Positions 1 to 8,345 of a stretch of 64,000 nt of DNA are shown piece by piece (positions within the stretch are counted from its first letter, which is position 1; the number at the start of each line of letters is the position of its first letter). The notes beneath the pieces are model-generated. The model saw nothing but the letters and a program-made list of their open reading frames with translations, was not told where the DNA came from and searched no databases. The position numbers and the translations under genes are program-made. The DNA is from Thermoanaerobacter uzonensis DSM 18761. Its GTDB lineage: Bacteria > Bacillota > Thermoanaerobacteria > Thermoanaerobacterales > Thermoanaerobacteraceae. The stretch covers positions 276,858 to 340,857 of the forward strand of contig NZ_FQUR01000006.1 in the NCBI RefSeq assembly GCF_900129115.1, read 5' to 3'.

Positions 1-226
<226 letters not shown>

Positions 227-241
227 ATGATAAAAAGCAAT

Positions 242-289
242 AAGAGGCTGTTAAAAATTTGATTGTCAAACAGCCTCTTCTTCTTTTAT
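242..289. terminator. bidirectional hairpin terminator
   Basis: An 11-bp inverted repeat (242-252 AAGAGGCTGTT with 269-279 AACAGCCTCTT) lies between two convergent genes. It is followed on the plus strand by a pyrimidine-rich run. It can end both the GH1 gene and the leftward metal-transport operon. Confidence 0.75.
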
Positions 290-1084
290 TTACCTCTTCT
301 TTAATGAAACGAGTCCCATTATTAAAAGCGAGACGAGAACTATACTTCCACCGGGGGATAAGTTTAAGTAAAAGGATAGAAATATTCCTGAAAAAACTGA
401 TATAAATGAAAAGAGTATTGCATAAAATATTGTCTGTTTAAAGCTTTTGGCGATTCTTAAACTTGCGGCAGCCGGTATTACCATTAGGGCTGAGACTAAA
501 AGCGCACCTACAATTCTCATGGCGAGAGCAACAGTTAAAGCTACTAGTATTGTAAAGAAGAAATTGATATAGCTTACGGGTATCCCTGAAATTTTTGCGG
601 CTTCTTCATCGAAGGTGATGTACAATAACTCTTTGTACAGCAGCATAATTGACGCCACTACAACGATACCGAGAGTTGAAATCAAAAGGACGTCAGTGTT
701 TGTTACAGACACAATACTTCCAAACAGATAATTCATTATGTTGGCTGCACCGCCACGGGATAAACTCAAAAGAATTATGGCAATTGCCATCCCTGCAGAC
801 ATTACTATGGCTATTGATATTTCTGAATACCTGAAATATGTTTTCCTCAGTCTTTCTATTCCAAAAGATGCTAAAAGCACTACAATTATGGAACCTAATG
901 TAGGATTTATTCCAAGTAAAATACCTGCTGCCACTCCTGCTAAAGCAACGTGAGAAAGGGTGTCTCCTATTTGTGAAAGCCGTCTGAGGACAAGAAAGCT
1001 ACCTGTTAAAGGCGCAATTATTGAAATAATGCTTCCGGCTATAAATGCTCTTCTCATAAATTCATAGGAAAAAATATCAATCAT
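290..1084 (-). CDS. znuB: zinc/manganese ABC transporter permease (ZnuB/MntB family)
   Basis: 264-residue polytopic membrane protein of the ABC-3 family, the channel subunit for metal ions delivered by the TroA-type lipoproteins encoded upstream. Repeated hydrophobic spans and the conserved N-terminus (MIDIFSYEFMRRAF, PLTGSFLVLRRLSQIGDTLSH) are typical. I chose the ATG at 1084 because GGGAG at 1097-1093 sits 8 nt upstream. An earlier in-frame ATG at 1099 would start inside that ribosome-binding site. The gene overlaps the 3' end of the ATPase gene by 8 nt and is last in the operon. Zinc is the favoured substrate because of the Zur-like regulator, but manganese is possible. Confidence 0.9.
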   Translation of the reverse strand: MIDIFSYEFMRRAFIAGSIISIIAPLTGSFLVLRRLSQIGDTLSHVALAGVAAGILLGINPTLGSIIVVLLASFGIERLRKTYFRYSEISIAIVMSAGMAIAIILLSLSRGGAANIMNYLFGSIVSVTNTDVLLISTLGIVVVASIMLLYKELLYITFDEEAAKISGIPVSYINFFFTILVALTVALAMRIVGALLVSALMVIPAAASLRIAKSFKQTIFYAILFSFISVFSGIFLSFYLNLSPGGSIVLVSLLIMGLVSLKKR

Positions 1085-1841
1085 TGTTAACACTCCCATT
1101 GTGATGATGTTTTGCTACTTTTACTGGATATCCATATACTTCAGCTAATTCTCCTGCTGTAAGGTCGACGGCTTCACATTTTTCGTTGATTTTACCTTCA
1201 CTCATGCATATTATCCTTGACACCCTGTTGGTAATTGCCCAAACGTCATGGGTTACCATTACTATAGTTATACCTTTTTCTTTGTTCAGTTTTTCTAGGA
1301 TAGCGTATAAAGCTTTTTCAGACTTTGCATCAATTCCCGTTGTAGGCTCATCCAAAAAAAGTATTTCTGGTTTTGCAACTAAAGAGCGAGCTATGAAAAC
1401 CCTTTGTAGTTGTCCTCCCGATAGTCTTCCTATTAAACTGTGCTTATAATCGAGCATGTCTACAATTCTTAAAGCTTCATATACTTCTTCCCAATCTTTT
1501 TTAGAAAGTCTTTTAAATATTCCTTTCTTTGCGTATAATCCCATTGATACTACCTCTTCTACACTGGCAGGAAAAGAGGCATTAAAGGAATAAGACTTTT
1601 GGGGTACATAACTTATAAAAGACCTATTTTTTATTTTTTCCAAATTTACTCCATCGTATAAAACTTCACCAGAAGTGGGAGTGAGATTTCCTACCATAAT
1701 GTTGACCAAAGTGCTCTTTCCAGAACCATTTGGACCAATAATTGCGACAAATTCACTTTTGTTTATTTTTAGTGAAACATTTGTAAGTACTTGTTTAATA
1801 TCATAAGCAAAATTTACGTTTTTAAGTTCAATTTGTTTCAT
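1077..1841 (-). CDS. znuC: zinc/manganese ABC transporter ATP-binding protein
   Basis: 254-residue cytoplasmic ABC ATPase. Walker A GPNGSGKST is at about residues 36-44, the LSGGQ signature at 140-144 and Walker B ILFLDEPT at 160-167, with the H-loop (MVTHD) downstream. A short His-rich end (KHHHNG) near the C-terminus is common in metal transporters. It lies 6 nt after the lipoprotein gene and overlaps the permease gene, so it energises the same transporter. Confidence 0.93.
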   Translation of the reverse strand: MKQIELKNVNFAYDIKQVLTNVSLKINKSEFVAIIGPNGSGKSTLVNIMVGNLTPTSGEVLYDGVNLEKIKNRSFISYVPQKSYSFNASFPASVEEVVSMGLYAKKGIFKRLSKKDWEEVYEALRIVDMLDYKHSLIGRLSGGQLQRVFIARSLVAKPEILFLDEPTTGIDAKSEKALYAILEKLNKEKGITIVMVTHDVWAITNRVSRIICMSEGKINEKCEAVDLTAGELAEVYGYPVKVAKHHHNGSVNND

Positions 1842-1847
1842 TTTTAT

Positions 1848-2732
1848 CTACTCCAATGCTTTTTTTAGTTTTCCTAAATTATCTTTCATTAAAGAAAGAA
1901 AATCAGCTTTTCTATCAATGTCTTCTTGGGATAATGTACCTATTGTATTAAGTTTTAAAAGTGTAGCACCACTTTCCTGAGCAATTGCTTCCATTGGTTT
2001 TGCTGCTGAGAGACTTTCTGCAAATACATATTTTATGCTTTCTTTTTTGATTAAATCTACCAGTTCACTCATTCTAGCAGGGCTTGGTTCTGCTTCATCA
2101 CTCATACCTACTAAAGATTCTTGATTTAGCTCATAATCGCGAGCAACATAAGCAAAAGCACTGTGGAAAACTACAAAAGTTTTAAGCCTTGCTTTTGATA
2201 ATTCATCTGAATATTGCTTATCAAGGTTTTCTAATTGTGCTTTTAAATTTTGATAATTTTTTTCAAAGTAATCTTTGTTTGAGGGGTCAATCTTTTGTAG
2301 AGCCTCATTTATGTTTTTGATCATGATTAAGGCTTCTTTTGGAGAAAGCCATGGATGGGGATTTATTGTATTACCTTTTTTAATAGGTTCTATTCCTTTT
2401 GATACTTCATAAAATTGTGTATTTGGGGCAGAGGCTTTTACTTTATTGATCCATGGTTCCTCCATTGTCATTCCTAAGTACAAAATGGCATTTGCCTTTG
2501 TTATTTTAGCCATTTCTTTTGCACTAGGTTCCCAGCCATGAGGGCTTACATTAAAAGGAATTATATTTTTTACTACTACTTTGTCTCCAGCGATTTTAGA
2601 AGTCAAATCATAAATCGGATAAAAAGAAGCGTATACTAATGGCTTTGATGCTTCTGAAGTTTTTGAGCTACAAGCTGTTAAATTTAATACTAATGCAATA
2701 ATTAAAAGAGTGGTGATTACTACTTTTTTCAT
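1848..2732 (-). CDS. znuA: metal-binding lipoprotein of the ZnuA/TroA family (copy 1)
   Basis: 294-residue extracytoplasmic solute-binding lipoprotein. The signal peptide ends in lipobox LTAC with the lipidated Cys at 21. Likely metal ligands are His65 (HGWEP), His126 (NPHPWLSP) and His190 (FHSAFAY), plus an acidic residue near the C-terminal lobe. The His-rich loop found in many ZnuA proteins is absent, so sequence alone does not separate Zn from Mn. It is a close paralogue of the next gene upstream in the operon and is followed 6 nt later by the ATPase. Confidence 0.9.
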   Translation of the reverse strand: MKKVVITTLLIIALVLNLTACSSKTSEASKPLVYASFYPIYDLTSKIAGDKVVVKNIIPFNVSPHGWEPSAKEMAKITKANAILYLGMTMEEPWINKVKASAPNTQFYEVSKGIEPIKKGNTINPHPWLSPKEALIMIKNINEALQKIDPSNKDYFEKNYQNLKAQLENLDKQYSDELSKARLKTFVVFHSAFAYVARDYELNQESLVGMSDEAEPSPARMSELVDLIKKESIKYVFAESLSAAKPMEAIAQESGATLLKLNTIGTLSQEDIDRKADFLSLMKDNLGKLKKALE

Positions 2733-2757
2733 GTATTACTTAACCTCCCGATATTGA

Positions 2758-3642
2758 TTATTCATTTAATGCTCTTTTTAAGTTTTCAAGATTTTGTTTC
2801 ATTAGTGAAATATAATCTTCTTTTTTCTTTACATCTTCTTTTGTAAGGCCTTCGATTGTATTAAGACTTAAGATTTGTACTCCTGCTTCTTTTGCTAGAG
2901 TCTGTATAGGTTTTGGAGAAGTCAAGGGTTCTGTGAAAATGTATTTTATATTTTCACTTTTTATAAGATTTATAATTTCTGTCATTCTAGCAGGGCTTAC
3001 CTCTGCTTCTTCATCTGAACCTACTAATGCTTCTTGCTTTAAGCCATAGTCTCTTGCTAAATAATCAAAAGCACTGTGGTATACAATAAAGGTTTTGTGC
3101 TTTGTCTGTGAAAGAGTCTCAGTGTACTCTTTATCAAGAGTCTCTAATGTAGTTTTTAAAGTTTGATAATTTTTTTCAAAATAATCTTTATCATTAGGGA
3201 AACTTTTTTGCAAAGCCTCATTTATGTTTTTAGCCATTGTCAAGGCTTCTTTTGGCGAAAGCCATATGTGAGGATTTGTTTGATTACCTTCAACAATTGG
3301 GGTTACGCCTTTTGATACTTCATAAAATGTTACATTTGGAGCATTGGTTTTTATTTTGTCAATCCAAGAGTCCATTCCCAAACCTAAGTAAAGGATAGTT
3401 TTTGCCTTTGTCATTTCAGCCACGTCTTTTGTGGTAGGCTCCCAATCGTGGGGTTCGACTCCTGGCGGTATTATAGTTCTTACTGTTATTTTTTCACCAC
3501 CAATTTTTGATGCAAGGTCATAAATTGGATAAAAAGATGCGTACACTACTGGTTTTGAAGATTCTACTGTTTTTGTGCCACAAGAGGTTATACCTAAAAT
3601 TAAAGCCATGATAAGCAGTATAGCGATTAAAGTTTTTTTCAT
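2758..3642 (-). CDS. znuA: metal-binding lipoprotein of the ZnuA/TroA family (copy 2)
   Basis: 294-residue lipoprotein with lipobox ITSC (Cys21). It has the same ligand layout as its neighbour: His65 (HDWEP), His125 (NPHIWLSP) and His189 (YHSAFDY). Both copies have the same length and align along their whole length, so this is a tandem duplication. Differences cluster around the first ligand (HD versus HG) and the C-lobe loop (GSDEEAEVS versus GMSDEAEPS). It lies 18 nt downstream of the Fur-family gene and 25 nt upstream of copy 1, inside one operon. Confidence 0.9.
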   Translation of the reverse strand: MKKTLIAILLIMALILGITSCGTKTVESSKPVVYASFYPIYDLASKIGGEKITVRTIIPPGVEPHDWEPTTKDVAEMTKAKTILYLGLGMDSWIDKIKTNAPNVTFYEVSKGVTPIVEGNQTNPHIWLSPKEALTMAKNINEALQKSFPNDKDYFEKNYQTLKTTLETLDKEYTETLSQTKHKTFIVYHSAFDYLARDYGLKQEALVGSDEEAEVSPARMTEIINLIKSENIKYIFTEPLTSPKPIQTLAKEAGVQILSLNTIEGLTKEDVKKKEDYISLMKQNLENLKRALNE

Positions 3643-3660
3643 AAATATTACCTCCTATAG

Positions 3661-4086
3661 TTAGTTTTTATTGTTTCTGCAATTTCTGCAATAACCAACG
3701 ATTTCTATTTTGTGGTCTACAACTTCAAAATCTTTTATCTGGTTTATCCAAAGTTCGAGAGGGCATATGTCTAGTTCAAAGATTTTGCCGCATTTTAAAC
3801 ATCTCATGGTATGATTGTGTATTTCTTTTCGCATTACATACATAATATTATTGCCAATTGTCGTTTCATTTAAAATATTTATATCTTTCAAAAGGCTTAA
3901 AGTGCGATAAACTGTGTCAATGCTTACTTGAGGGAAGACTTCTTTTACTTTTTCATAGATTTCTCTCACAGAGAGATATCCCTGTTGATTTAACATGATA
4001 TCTAGTATTAACTCCCTTTGAGGAGTTAATTTGTAATTGTGTTCTTTTAATTTTTTCATTGCCTCTTGCTTATGCATTTTAATCAC
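3661..4086 (-). CDS. zur: Fur-family metalloregulator, probably Zur
   Basis: 141-residue dimeric DNA-binding repressor. The winged helix occupies the first ~85 residues (LTPQRELIL, DTVYRTLSLL), followed by a metal-binding dimerisation half. Structural zinc ligands are the CxxC pairs Cys96/Cys99 (CLKCG) and Cys133/Cys136 (CRNC). His90, His92 and His125 are candidate regulatory ligands. It is the first gene of the metal-uptake operon, which argues for zinc sensing. Fur, PerR or Mur roles cannot be excluded from sequence. An inverted repeat sits directly downstream of its promoter, implying autorepression. Confidence 0.85.
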   Translation of the reverse strand: MIKMHKQEAMKKLKEHNYKLTPQRELILDIMLNQQGYLSVREIYEKVKEVFPQVSIDTVYRTLSLLKDINILNETTIGNNIMYVMRKEIHNHTMRCLKCGKIFELDICPLELWINQIKDFEVVDHKIEIVGYCRNCRNNKN

Positions 4087-4095
4087 AACCCTTTA

Positions 4096-4121
4096 TTAAA
4101 TAAGAAATCTTTCTTAATTAA
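4096..4121 (-). promoter_or_regulatory. Zur-like operator palindrome
   Basis: A 12-2-12 inverted repeat with one mismatch pair, with core AAGAAA-TC-TTTCTT at 4102-4115. It starts just after the -10 element of the regulator gene and ends 10 nt before its start codon. The size and AT-rich dyad fit a Fur-superfamily box overlapping the transcription start. The assignment is from position; no other copy was found in the window. Confidence 0.6.
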
Positions 4122-4122
4122 G

Positions 4123-4151
4123 ATGATATTACAATTTAGCAAAAAAGTCAA
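4123..4151 (-). promoter_or_regulatory. sigma-A promoter of the metal-uptake operon
   Basis: On the minus strand, TTGACT (4151-4146) is followed after exactly 17 nt by TATCAT (4128-4123). The operator palindrome immediately follows. Confidence 0.65.
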
Positions 4152-4200
4152 TAGGAACTTTGCATAAATTTTAATTAAATGTTAACTTTTACATATACTA

Positions 4201-4229
4201 TTGAAATTTTAGAAAATGTTTTCTATAAT
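4201..4229 (+). promoter_or_regulatory. sigma-A promoter of the moxR operon
   Basis: TTGAAA (4201-4206), a 17-nt spacer, then a perfect TATAAT (4224-4229). It lies 41 nt upstream of the moxR start codon. Confidence 0.75.
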
Positions 4230-4269
4230 AAAAAATAGGGTAAGAATTTTATTTGAAAAAGGTGATAAG

Positions 4270-5208
4270 ATGGAATATGCAAAAATATTAGAAGACATAA
4301 GGAATAACATTGAAAAAGTGATAGTAGGGAAAAGAGAAGTTATCGATTTAATGCTTACAGCCTTAATCTCTTCAGGGCATATTCTTTTAGAGGATGTGCC
4401 AGGTGTTGGTAAAACTACAATTGCCAAAGCATTAGCTAAATCTATTAGTTGTGAGTTTAAGAGGGTTCAATTTACTCCCGATTTACTTCCTAGCGATTTG
4501 ACAGGAATAAATGTGTACAATCAAAAACTCAATGAATTTGAGTTTAAAAAAGGTCCTTTATTTACCAATATTTTATTAGCTGATGAGATAAATAGGGCCA
4601 CACCCAGGACTCAATCCAGCCTTCTTGAATGTATGGAAGAAAGACAGGTAACTGTAGATGGTGTGACTTATCCTTTAGACAAACCCTTTTTTGTTATTGC
4701 TACGCAAAATCCTATAGAAAGTTACGGCACTTTTCCTCTTCCCGAGGCTCAAATAGATAGGTTTTTGATGAAAATAAAAATGGGATATCCTAAAAGAGAA
4801 GAAGAGCAGAGAATAATAGACCTTTTTGATAAAGGTAGTCCTTTAGAGAATATTCAACCAGTCTGCAGCAAAGAGGATATAATAAAAATGCAAAAAGAGT
4901 ATACCAATGTGTATGTGGAAAAAGATGTTGCTAATTATATTTTAGATATAATTGAAAGGACAAGAGAAGATGGGGAGATAGAATTGGGAGCAAGCCCAAG
5001 AGCTACATTAGCTCTTTATAAATCTTCTCAAGCTTATGCTTATATAAAAGGAAGAGATTTTGTAACACCAGACGATGTAAGGTACATTGCACCATTTGTG
5101 CTTTCTCACAGAATTATTTTGAAAGGGGTAGGTAAACTTAAGAATTTAAATGCGGAAGATGTAGTGAAAAGAATCTTAGAAGAAGTTCCAATCCCTCTTG
5201 AAAAATAA
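4270..5208 (+). CDS. MoxR-type AAA+ ATPase
   Basis: 312-residue cytoplasmic AAA+ protein of the MoxR/RavA group, which act as chaperone-like ATPases for neighbouring DUF58/VWA proteins. Walker A DVPGVGKTT is at about 42-50 and Walker B ILLADEINRA at 101-110, followed by the conserved ATPRTQSSLLECMEE helix and sensor region. I chose the ATG at 4270, preceded by GGTGAT. An in-frame ATG at 4216 lies within the promoter region and has no ribosome-binding site. It begins a three-gene operon with the DUF58 and DUF4129 genes; the precise substrate is unknown. Confidence 0.92.
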   Translation: MEYAKILEDIRNNIEKVIVGKREVIDLMLTALISSGHILLEDVPGVGKTTIAKALAKSISCEFKRVQFTPDLLPSDLTGINVYNQKLNEFEFKKGPLFTNILLADEINRATPRTQSSLLECMEERQVTVDGVTYPLDKPFFVIATQNPIESYGTFPLPEAQIDRFLMKIKMGYPKREEEQRIIDLFDKGSPLENIQPVCSKEDIIKMQKEYTNVYVEKDVANYILDIIERTREDGEIELGASPRATLALYKSSQAYAYIKGRDFVTPDDVRYIAPFVLSHRIILKGVGKLKNLNAEDVVKRILEEVPIPLEK

Positions 5209-5227
5209 AAATTAGGTGGTTTTGAAA

Positions 5228-6370
5228 ATGAATGCTTTGTGGTTTATTTTTGTTGTGGCTTTTGTATTAGTCATGCAAGCTAATCTTTATAAAAAATACA
5301 TTTTTAAGGATTTGAAAATAGAAAGGAAGTTTGAAAATCCAGCTATTTTCCCTGGGGAAAAAACAACGCTTAGGATTACACTTGTAAATAAAAAAATTTT
5401 CCCTATTACTTATTTGAAGTTACAGCAAAAGATTCCTGTGGAGCTTCAAATGGTAAAATCATCCATGGTGGAAAATAATGATAAAGTTAAGTATTTTCAC
5501 ACTACAGTGCTTTCTATGATGCCTTTTCAGAGAATTACAAGGAAATTTGAAATTGTAGGTATAAAAAGAGGAGTGTACAATCTTTTTGACCCTATTAAAG
5601 TTTTTTCTACCGATTTATTTGGCAGTGAGGAATATGAAAGTGAAATATTGGCTCATGCGAGACTGGTGGTTTATCCTGATCTAATAGATTTGAATAGTTC
5701 TTTTGTTGTGGCTGATTCTCTTCAAGGAGACGTATTTGTAAGAAGATGGATAATAGAAGACCCTATTATTATAAGTGGAATCAGAGATTATACTCCTTCT
5801 GACAATTATAAAGACATAAATTGGAAAACCACTGCCAAAAATCAGACGTTAAAAGTGAATAAATATGATTATACAGCAGATAAAAAAATAATGATATTGT
5901 TTAACATTGATTTTCACAGGTATGTGTTTAAGACTATTGACCTACAAGAGTTTGAAAAAGCAGTGGAAGTAGCAGCTTCTTTATCAGTGGATTTATTAAA
6001 AAAAGGCATTCCTGTTGGATTTTCTACAAATGCTATCTGCCTTTTTGAAGGGGATTACAGCATTATAGAACCTTCTGCAGGAGAATCTCAGATTTCAAAA
6101 CTTCTTGAGGTTTTTGCGGGTTTGTCTTTTTTTAAGAGATATGACCTGGAAGAAATTTTAAGGCTTATGACAAATCATTTGTCATGGGGCACAGATTTAG
6201 TGGTTGTAACGCCTTTTGTAGATGATAAAGCTATAAATGCTCTTTCTGACATAGGAAATACAAAAATTTCAATTGTTTCAATAAAGCCTAATAAAATTGG
6301 TCCTTTACCGTCAAATATTAAGTTATTCTTTTATAATGAAGAGGGGAAGCAACTTGAAACTGTGGGATAG
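5228..6370 (+). CDS. DUF58 domain protein
   Basis: 380-residue protein with one or two N-terminal membrane segments and a large cytosolic DUF58 domain. The signature GIRDYTPSDNYKDINWKTTA is near the middle and is the conserved core of the family, often with a VWA-like fold after it. MoxR plus DUF58 is a recurring gene pair, and the DUF58 protein is a presumed MoxR client. Start chosen at the ATG at 5228 with AGGTGG upstream; the GTG at 5216 is inside that ribosome-binding site. The 3' end overlaps the next gene by 17 nt. Confidence 0.87.
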   Translation: MNALWFIFVVAFVLVMQANLYKKYIFKDLKIERKFENPAIFPGEKTTLRITLVNKKIFPITYLKLQQKIPVELQMVKSSMVENNDKVKYFHTTVLSMMPFQRITRKFEIVGIKRGVYNLFDPIKVFSTDLFGSEEYESEILAHARLVVYPDLIDLNSSFVVADSLQGDVFVRRWIIEDPIIISGIRDYTPSDNYKDINWKTTAKNQTLKVNKYDYTADKKIMILFNIDFHRYVFKTIDLQEFEKAVEVAASLSVDLLKKGIPVGFSTNAICLFEGDYSIIEPSAGESQISKLLEVFAGLSFFKRYDLEEILRLMTNHLSWGTDLVVVTPFVDDKAINALSDIGNTKISIVSIKPNKIGPLPSNIKLFFYNEEGKQLETVG

Positions 6371-7679
6371 AGAAAAGTTTGTGAGGACGTTTTTGACAGT
6401 TTTAGACGGCATGATGGTATTTTTAATTTACACCCTATTAAATGGGCTTTTTATTAGAGAAAAAGGTATTTCCTTTGGAATAATCCTTTTGGCTTCTTTA
6501 ATAAGCGGGGTTTTTAACATTGCAGAAATTGAGATGAACGAAAAATCTTATAAACAATTGAATTTAACTATAGGTGTTGTAATTAGCGTTTTATTGAGTA
6601 CAATAATTAGTGAAAATTATTATCAACTTGTGGCCCTATTCATTGTGTTTTTGTATATTTGGTCAAGAGGAGTAAAAAACAGAGGGGTCTTCGTTAATTA
6701 TATGTTAAATGTAGAACAATTTTATAAGCAGTTAATAGGACTATTTGTCATAAATATTGCGAACTATTTTATGCCTCCTGAAGATATATTGATAATTCCC
6801 AAATATAGCATTATTTATATTCTTTTGAGCATTTTTGTGCTTTTGGAAGTTAAAAATCTCAGATTCTCCGATAATAGGTCAAATAAAAGAGTTTCGACTT
6901 TTGAGTGGGTAGCAGTAAGCCTTATAATTTTAACTGTGATTTTACTTTCTTCTCCTGCTGTGAGAGAATTTGTCTATCATTATTTGTATGAAAGCATTGT
7001 GAAAATTTTTGTTTATGGCGCTTCTTATTTAGCTTATGGTTTGTTTTTAATGTTGTCAAAGCTTTTTAGCTTATTGCCAATAGATAAAGAATTTTTTAAA
7101 AAGGCGATGGATAAGGCCTTAAGACAATATAACAATAAGGAAAATATTTTTGAGGAGCAGATTCCTCAGGATTATGCTTGGCTTGCCCACTTGATAAATG
7201 GAATAGCTACTTTATTAGCTGTTGTTATAATAATTGCTTTGATAGTGTATATAATAAAAGCAATAACAAGACTACAAAAAGAAAAGCATGAAAGAGATTT
7301 TACAGAAGAAAAAGAGATTGATATAAAAATTGGGGATTTGCAAATATATAAAAGATTAAAAGGGATAAGCCAGAAAATAGCTGAAAATGTCCAAGAGCGA
7401 GTAAAAATTTATAGGGATTCGAGGGAAAGGGTAAGGTATTATTATAAAAGATTTTTAAAACGCTTATACGAAAACAAAATTCTTGTAAAAGGTAACTATT
7501 CTAGTGAAGATGTTTATAAAAAAGTGGTGGAAGTTTTTCCTTTTGTGCATTCTGCAATAGATGAAATTACAGCTCTTTATGAAAAAGTAAGATATGGAAA
7601 TTATTATCCCCAGTATGAGGAGGTAAAGGAGTTTGAAATAAAACTGAGAGAAATTACAAAAAATTTGAAACAACTTTAG
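6354..7679 (+). CDS. membrane protein with C-terminal DUF4129 domain
   Basis: 441-residue protein with about 8 hydrophobic segments in the first 300 residues and a basic, helical cytosolic tail. The tail (YYKRFLKRLYENKILVKG, then RYGNY near the end) resembles DUF4129. In related genomes that domain closes transglutaminase-like membrane proteins next to MoxR/DUF58. No transglutaminase Cys-His-Asp core is visible, so this is a membrane-only variant. The TTG at 6354 is favoured because GAGGGG lies 7 nt upstream. Function unknown; probably works with the two preceding products at the cell envelope. Confidence 0.75.
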   Translation: MKLWDREKFVRTFLTVLDGMMVFLIYTLLNGLFIREKGISFGIILLASLISGVFNIAEIEMNEKSYKQLNLTIGVVISVLLSTIISENYYQLVALFIVFLYIWSRGVKNRGVFVNYMLNVEQFYKQLIGLFVINIANYFMPPEDILIIPKYSIIYILLSIFVLLEVKNLRFSDNRSNKRVSTFEWVAVSLIILTVILLSSPAVREFVYHYLYESIVKIFVYGASYLAYGLFLMLSKLFSLLPIDKEFFKKAMDKALRQYNNKENIFEEQIPQDYAWLAHLINGIATLLAVVIIIALIVYIIKAITRLQKEKHERDFTEEKEIDIKIGDLQIYKRLKGISQKIAENVQERVKIYRDSRERVRYYYKRFLKRLYENKILVKGNYSSEDVYKKVVEVFPFVHSAIDEITALYEKVRYGNYYPQYEEVKEFEIKLREITKNLKQL

Positions 7680-7680
7680 A

Positions 7681-7710
7681 TTTACTTTGCTCAAGTAAAT
7701 CGTATATAAT
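7681..7710 (+). promoter_or_regulatory. lemA promoter with an embedded dyad
   Basis: TATAAT at 7705-7710 is preceded by TTTACT (7681-7686) with an 18-nt spacer. The -35 and spacer contain an inverted repeat TTTACTT (7681-7687) / AAGTAAA (7693-7699). The repeat could be an operator or the weak stem of a terminator for the preceding gene, but it has no T-run. Confidence 0.5.
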
Positions 7711-7749
7711 AGTACTATGGAAGGTGTTTAGAAAAATAGTGAGAGGGGA

Positions 7750-8328
7750 ATGACAGTGAAAAATCCGCTAATTATTACATTGGTTGTTTTGGCTGTAATA
7801 GCTGTATTAGTATTTGGGACAATTTATGGAACTTACAACCAGTTAGTGGCTTTAGATGAAAATGTGAACAGCAAATGGAGTCAGATTGATAATCAGCTTC
7901 AAAGAAGGGCTGATTTAATTCCTAATTTAGTAGAAACTGTTAAAGGATACGCAACCCATGAAAAAGAGATTTTTGATAGTGTAAATAAAGCGAGAGAAAA
8001 ACTTTTAAGTGCTAACACTGTTGCCGATAAAGCAGCTTCTAATGAAGAGTTAAATACAGCTTTGGGAAGGCTTCTTGCTATTGCAGAAAATTATCCTAAT
8101 TTAAAAGCTGATGCAAATTTCAGGCAGTTAAGCGACGAACTAGCAGGAACTGAAAACAGAATAGCTGTAGCGAGAATGGATTATAACAATGCTGTTCAAG
8201 CTTATAACACTAAGATAAGGTCTTTTCCAACCTCTATCATTGCTAATATGTTTGGCTTTAAAGAGAGAGAATATTTTAAAGCAGATGAAACAGCAAAAAC
8301 TGTGCCTAAAGTAGATTTTTCCAAATAA
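7750..8328 (+). CDS. lemA: LemA family protein
   Basis: 192-residue protein with one N-terminal membrane span (residues ~7-28) and a helical periplasm-like domain. Conserved LemA features are YNQLVALDENVNSKWSQIDNQLQRRADLIPNLVETVKG... followed by FKEREYF near the end; these match the whole family. Molecular function is unclear; it is typically paired with a TPM-domain gene. Here that partner lies about 1.25 kb downstream, separated by a leftward LysR gene. ATG at 7750 follows GAGAGGGG. Confidence 0.92.
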   Translation: MTVKNPLIITLVVLAVIAVLVFGTIYGTYNQLVALDENVNSKWSQIDNQLQRRADLIPNLVETVKGYATHEKEIFDSVNKAREKLLSANTVADKAASNEELNTALGRLLAIAENYPNLKADANFRQLSDELAGTENRIAVARMDYNNAVQAYNTKIRSFPTSIIANMFGFKEREYFKADETAKTVPKVDFSK

Positions 8329-8345
8329 ACATTCCTGCCAATAAA

